NCBI GenBank assembly: GCA_030539475.1
Contig: JAUNRY010000119.1
Location: 1-6,764, forward strand
Reading direction: 5' to 3'
Length of the DNA: 6,764 bases
Origin: Bacteroidia bacterium
GTDB lineage: Bacteria; Bacteroidota; Bacteroidia; Bacteroidales; Dysgonomonadaceae
The position numbers were made by a program, and so were the translations under genes. Shown piece by piece: positions 6,754 through 6,764 of this stretch. The notes under the pieces are model-generated. The model saw nothing but the letters and a program-made list of their open reading frames with translations, did not search any database and was not told the DNA's origin. Each line of letters opens with the position of its first letter. The stretch's first letter is position 1.

Positions 6754-6764
6754 GCTATTGCCCG

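Overview
The window looks like an ordinary chromosomal stretch of a Bacteroidota bacterium, most likely order Bacteroidales. Three things point there: -7 promoter boxes of the Bacteroidota type (TAnnTTTG) before the first two genes, little sign of Shine-Dalgarno sequences, and gene families typical of the phylum (a NagB-like/PIG-L fusion, a small START-like protein, and a TPR/membrane/HTH regulator). All five genes are on the + strand and all are complete. I see no tRNA, rRNA, CRISPR array, insertion sequence or phage gene.

Left part (1-3616): a promoter box at the extreme left edge precedes a 12-helix-type MFS/POT-like transporter (70-1455). An 86-base gap with a second promoter box leads to a 661-residue protein (1542-3527). 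Its N-terminal half is a glucosamine-6-phosphate deaminase (NagB) fold in which the four catalytic positions are all replaced. Its C-terminal half is a PIG-L/LmbE-type deacetylase with an apparently intact metal site. A strong hairpin plus T-run at 3584-3616 closes this block. The two genes may serve uptake and handling of an amino sugar or peptide compound, but that link rests only on adjacency.

Middle (3649-4407): a single gene for an exported dienelactone-hydrolase-type alpha/beta hydrolase with a signal peptide and a Cys-Asp-His triad.

Right part (4517-6675): a 130-residue START-like protein whose stop codon overlaps or nearly touches the start of a TPR-containing, lipobox-bearing, single-membrane-span regulator with a cytoplasmic coiled coil and a C-terminal LuxR-like helix-turn-helix. 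The spacing suggests one transcript and probably translational coupling. The last 89 bases carry no gene. They hold a 12-base direct repeat and, at the very edge, a small palindrome that resembles the start of a REP-like intergenic element.

No clearly new multi-gene system is visible. The points most worth a second look are the degenerate NagB site fused to an intact deacetylase, the doubly membrane-anchored regulator coupled to the START-like protein, the low-GC patch inside the regulator's sensor region, and the repeat at the right edge.
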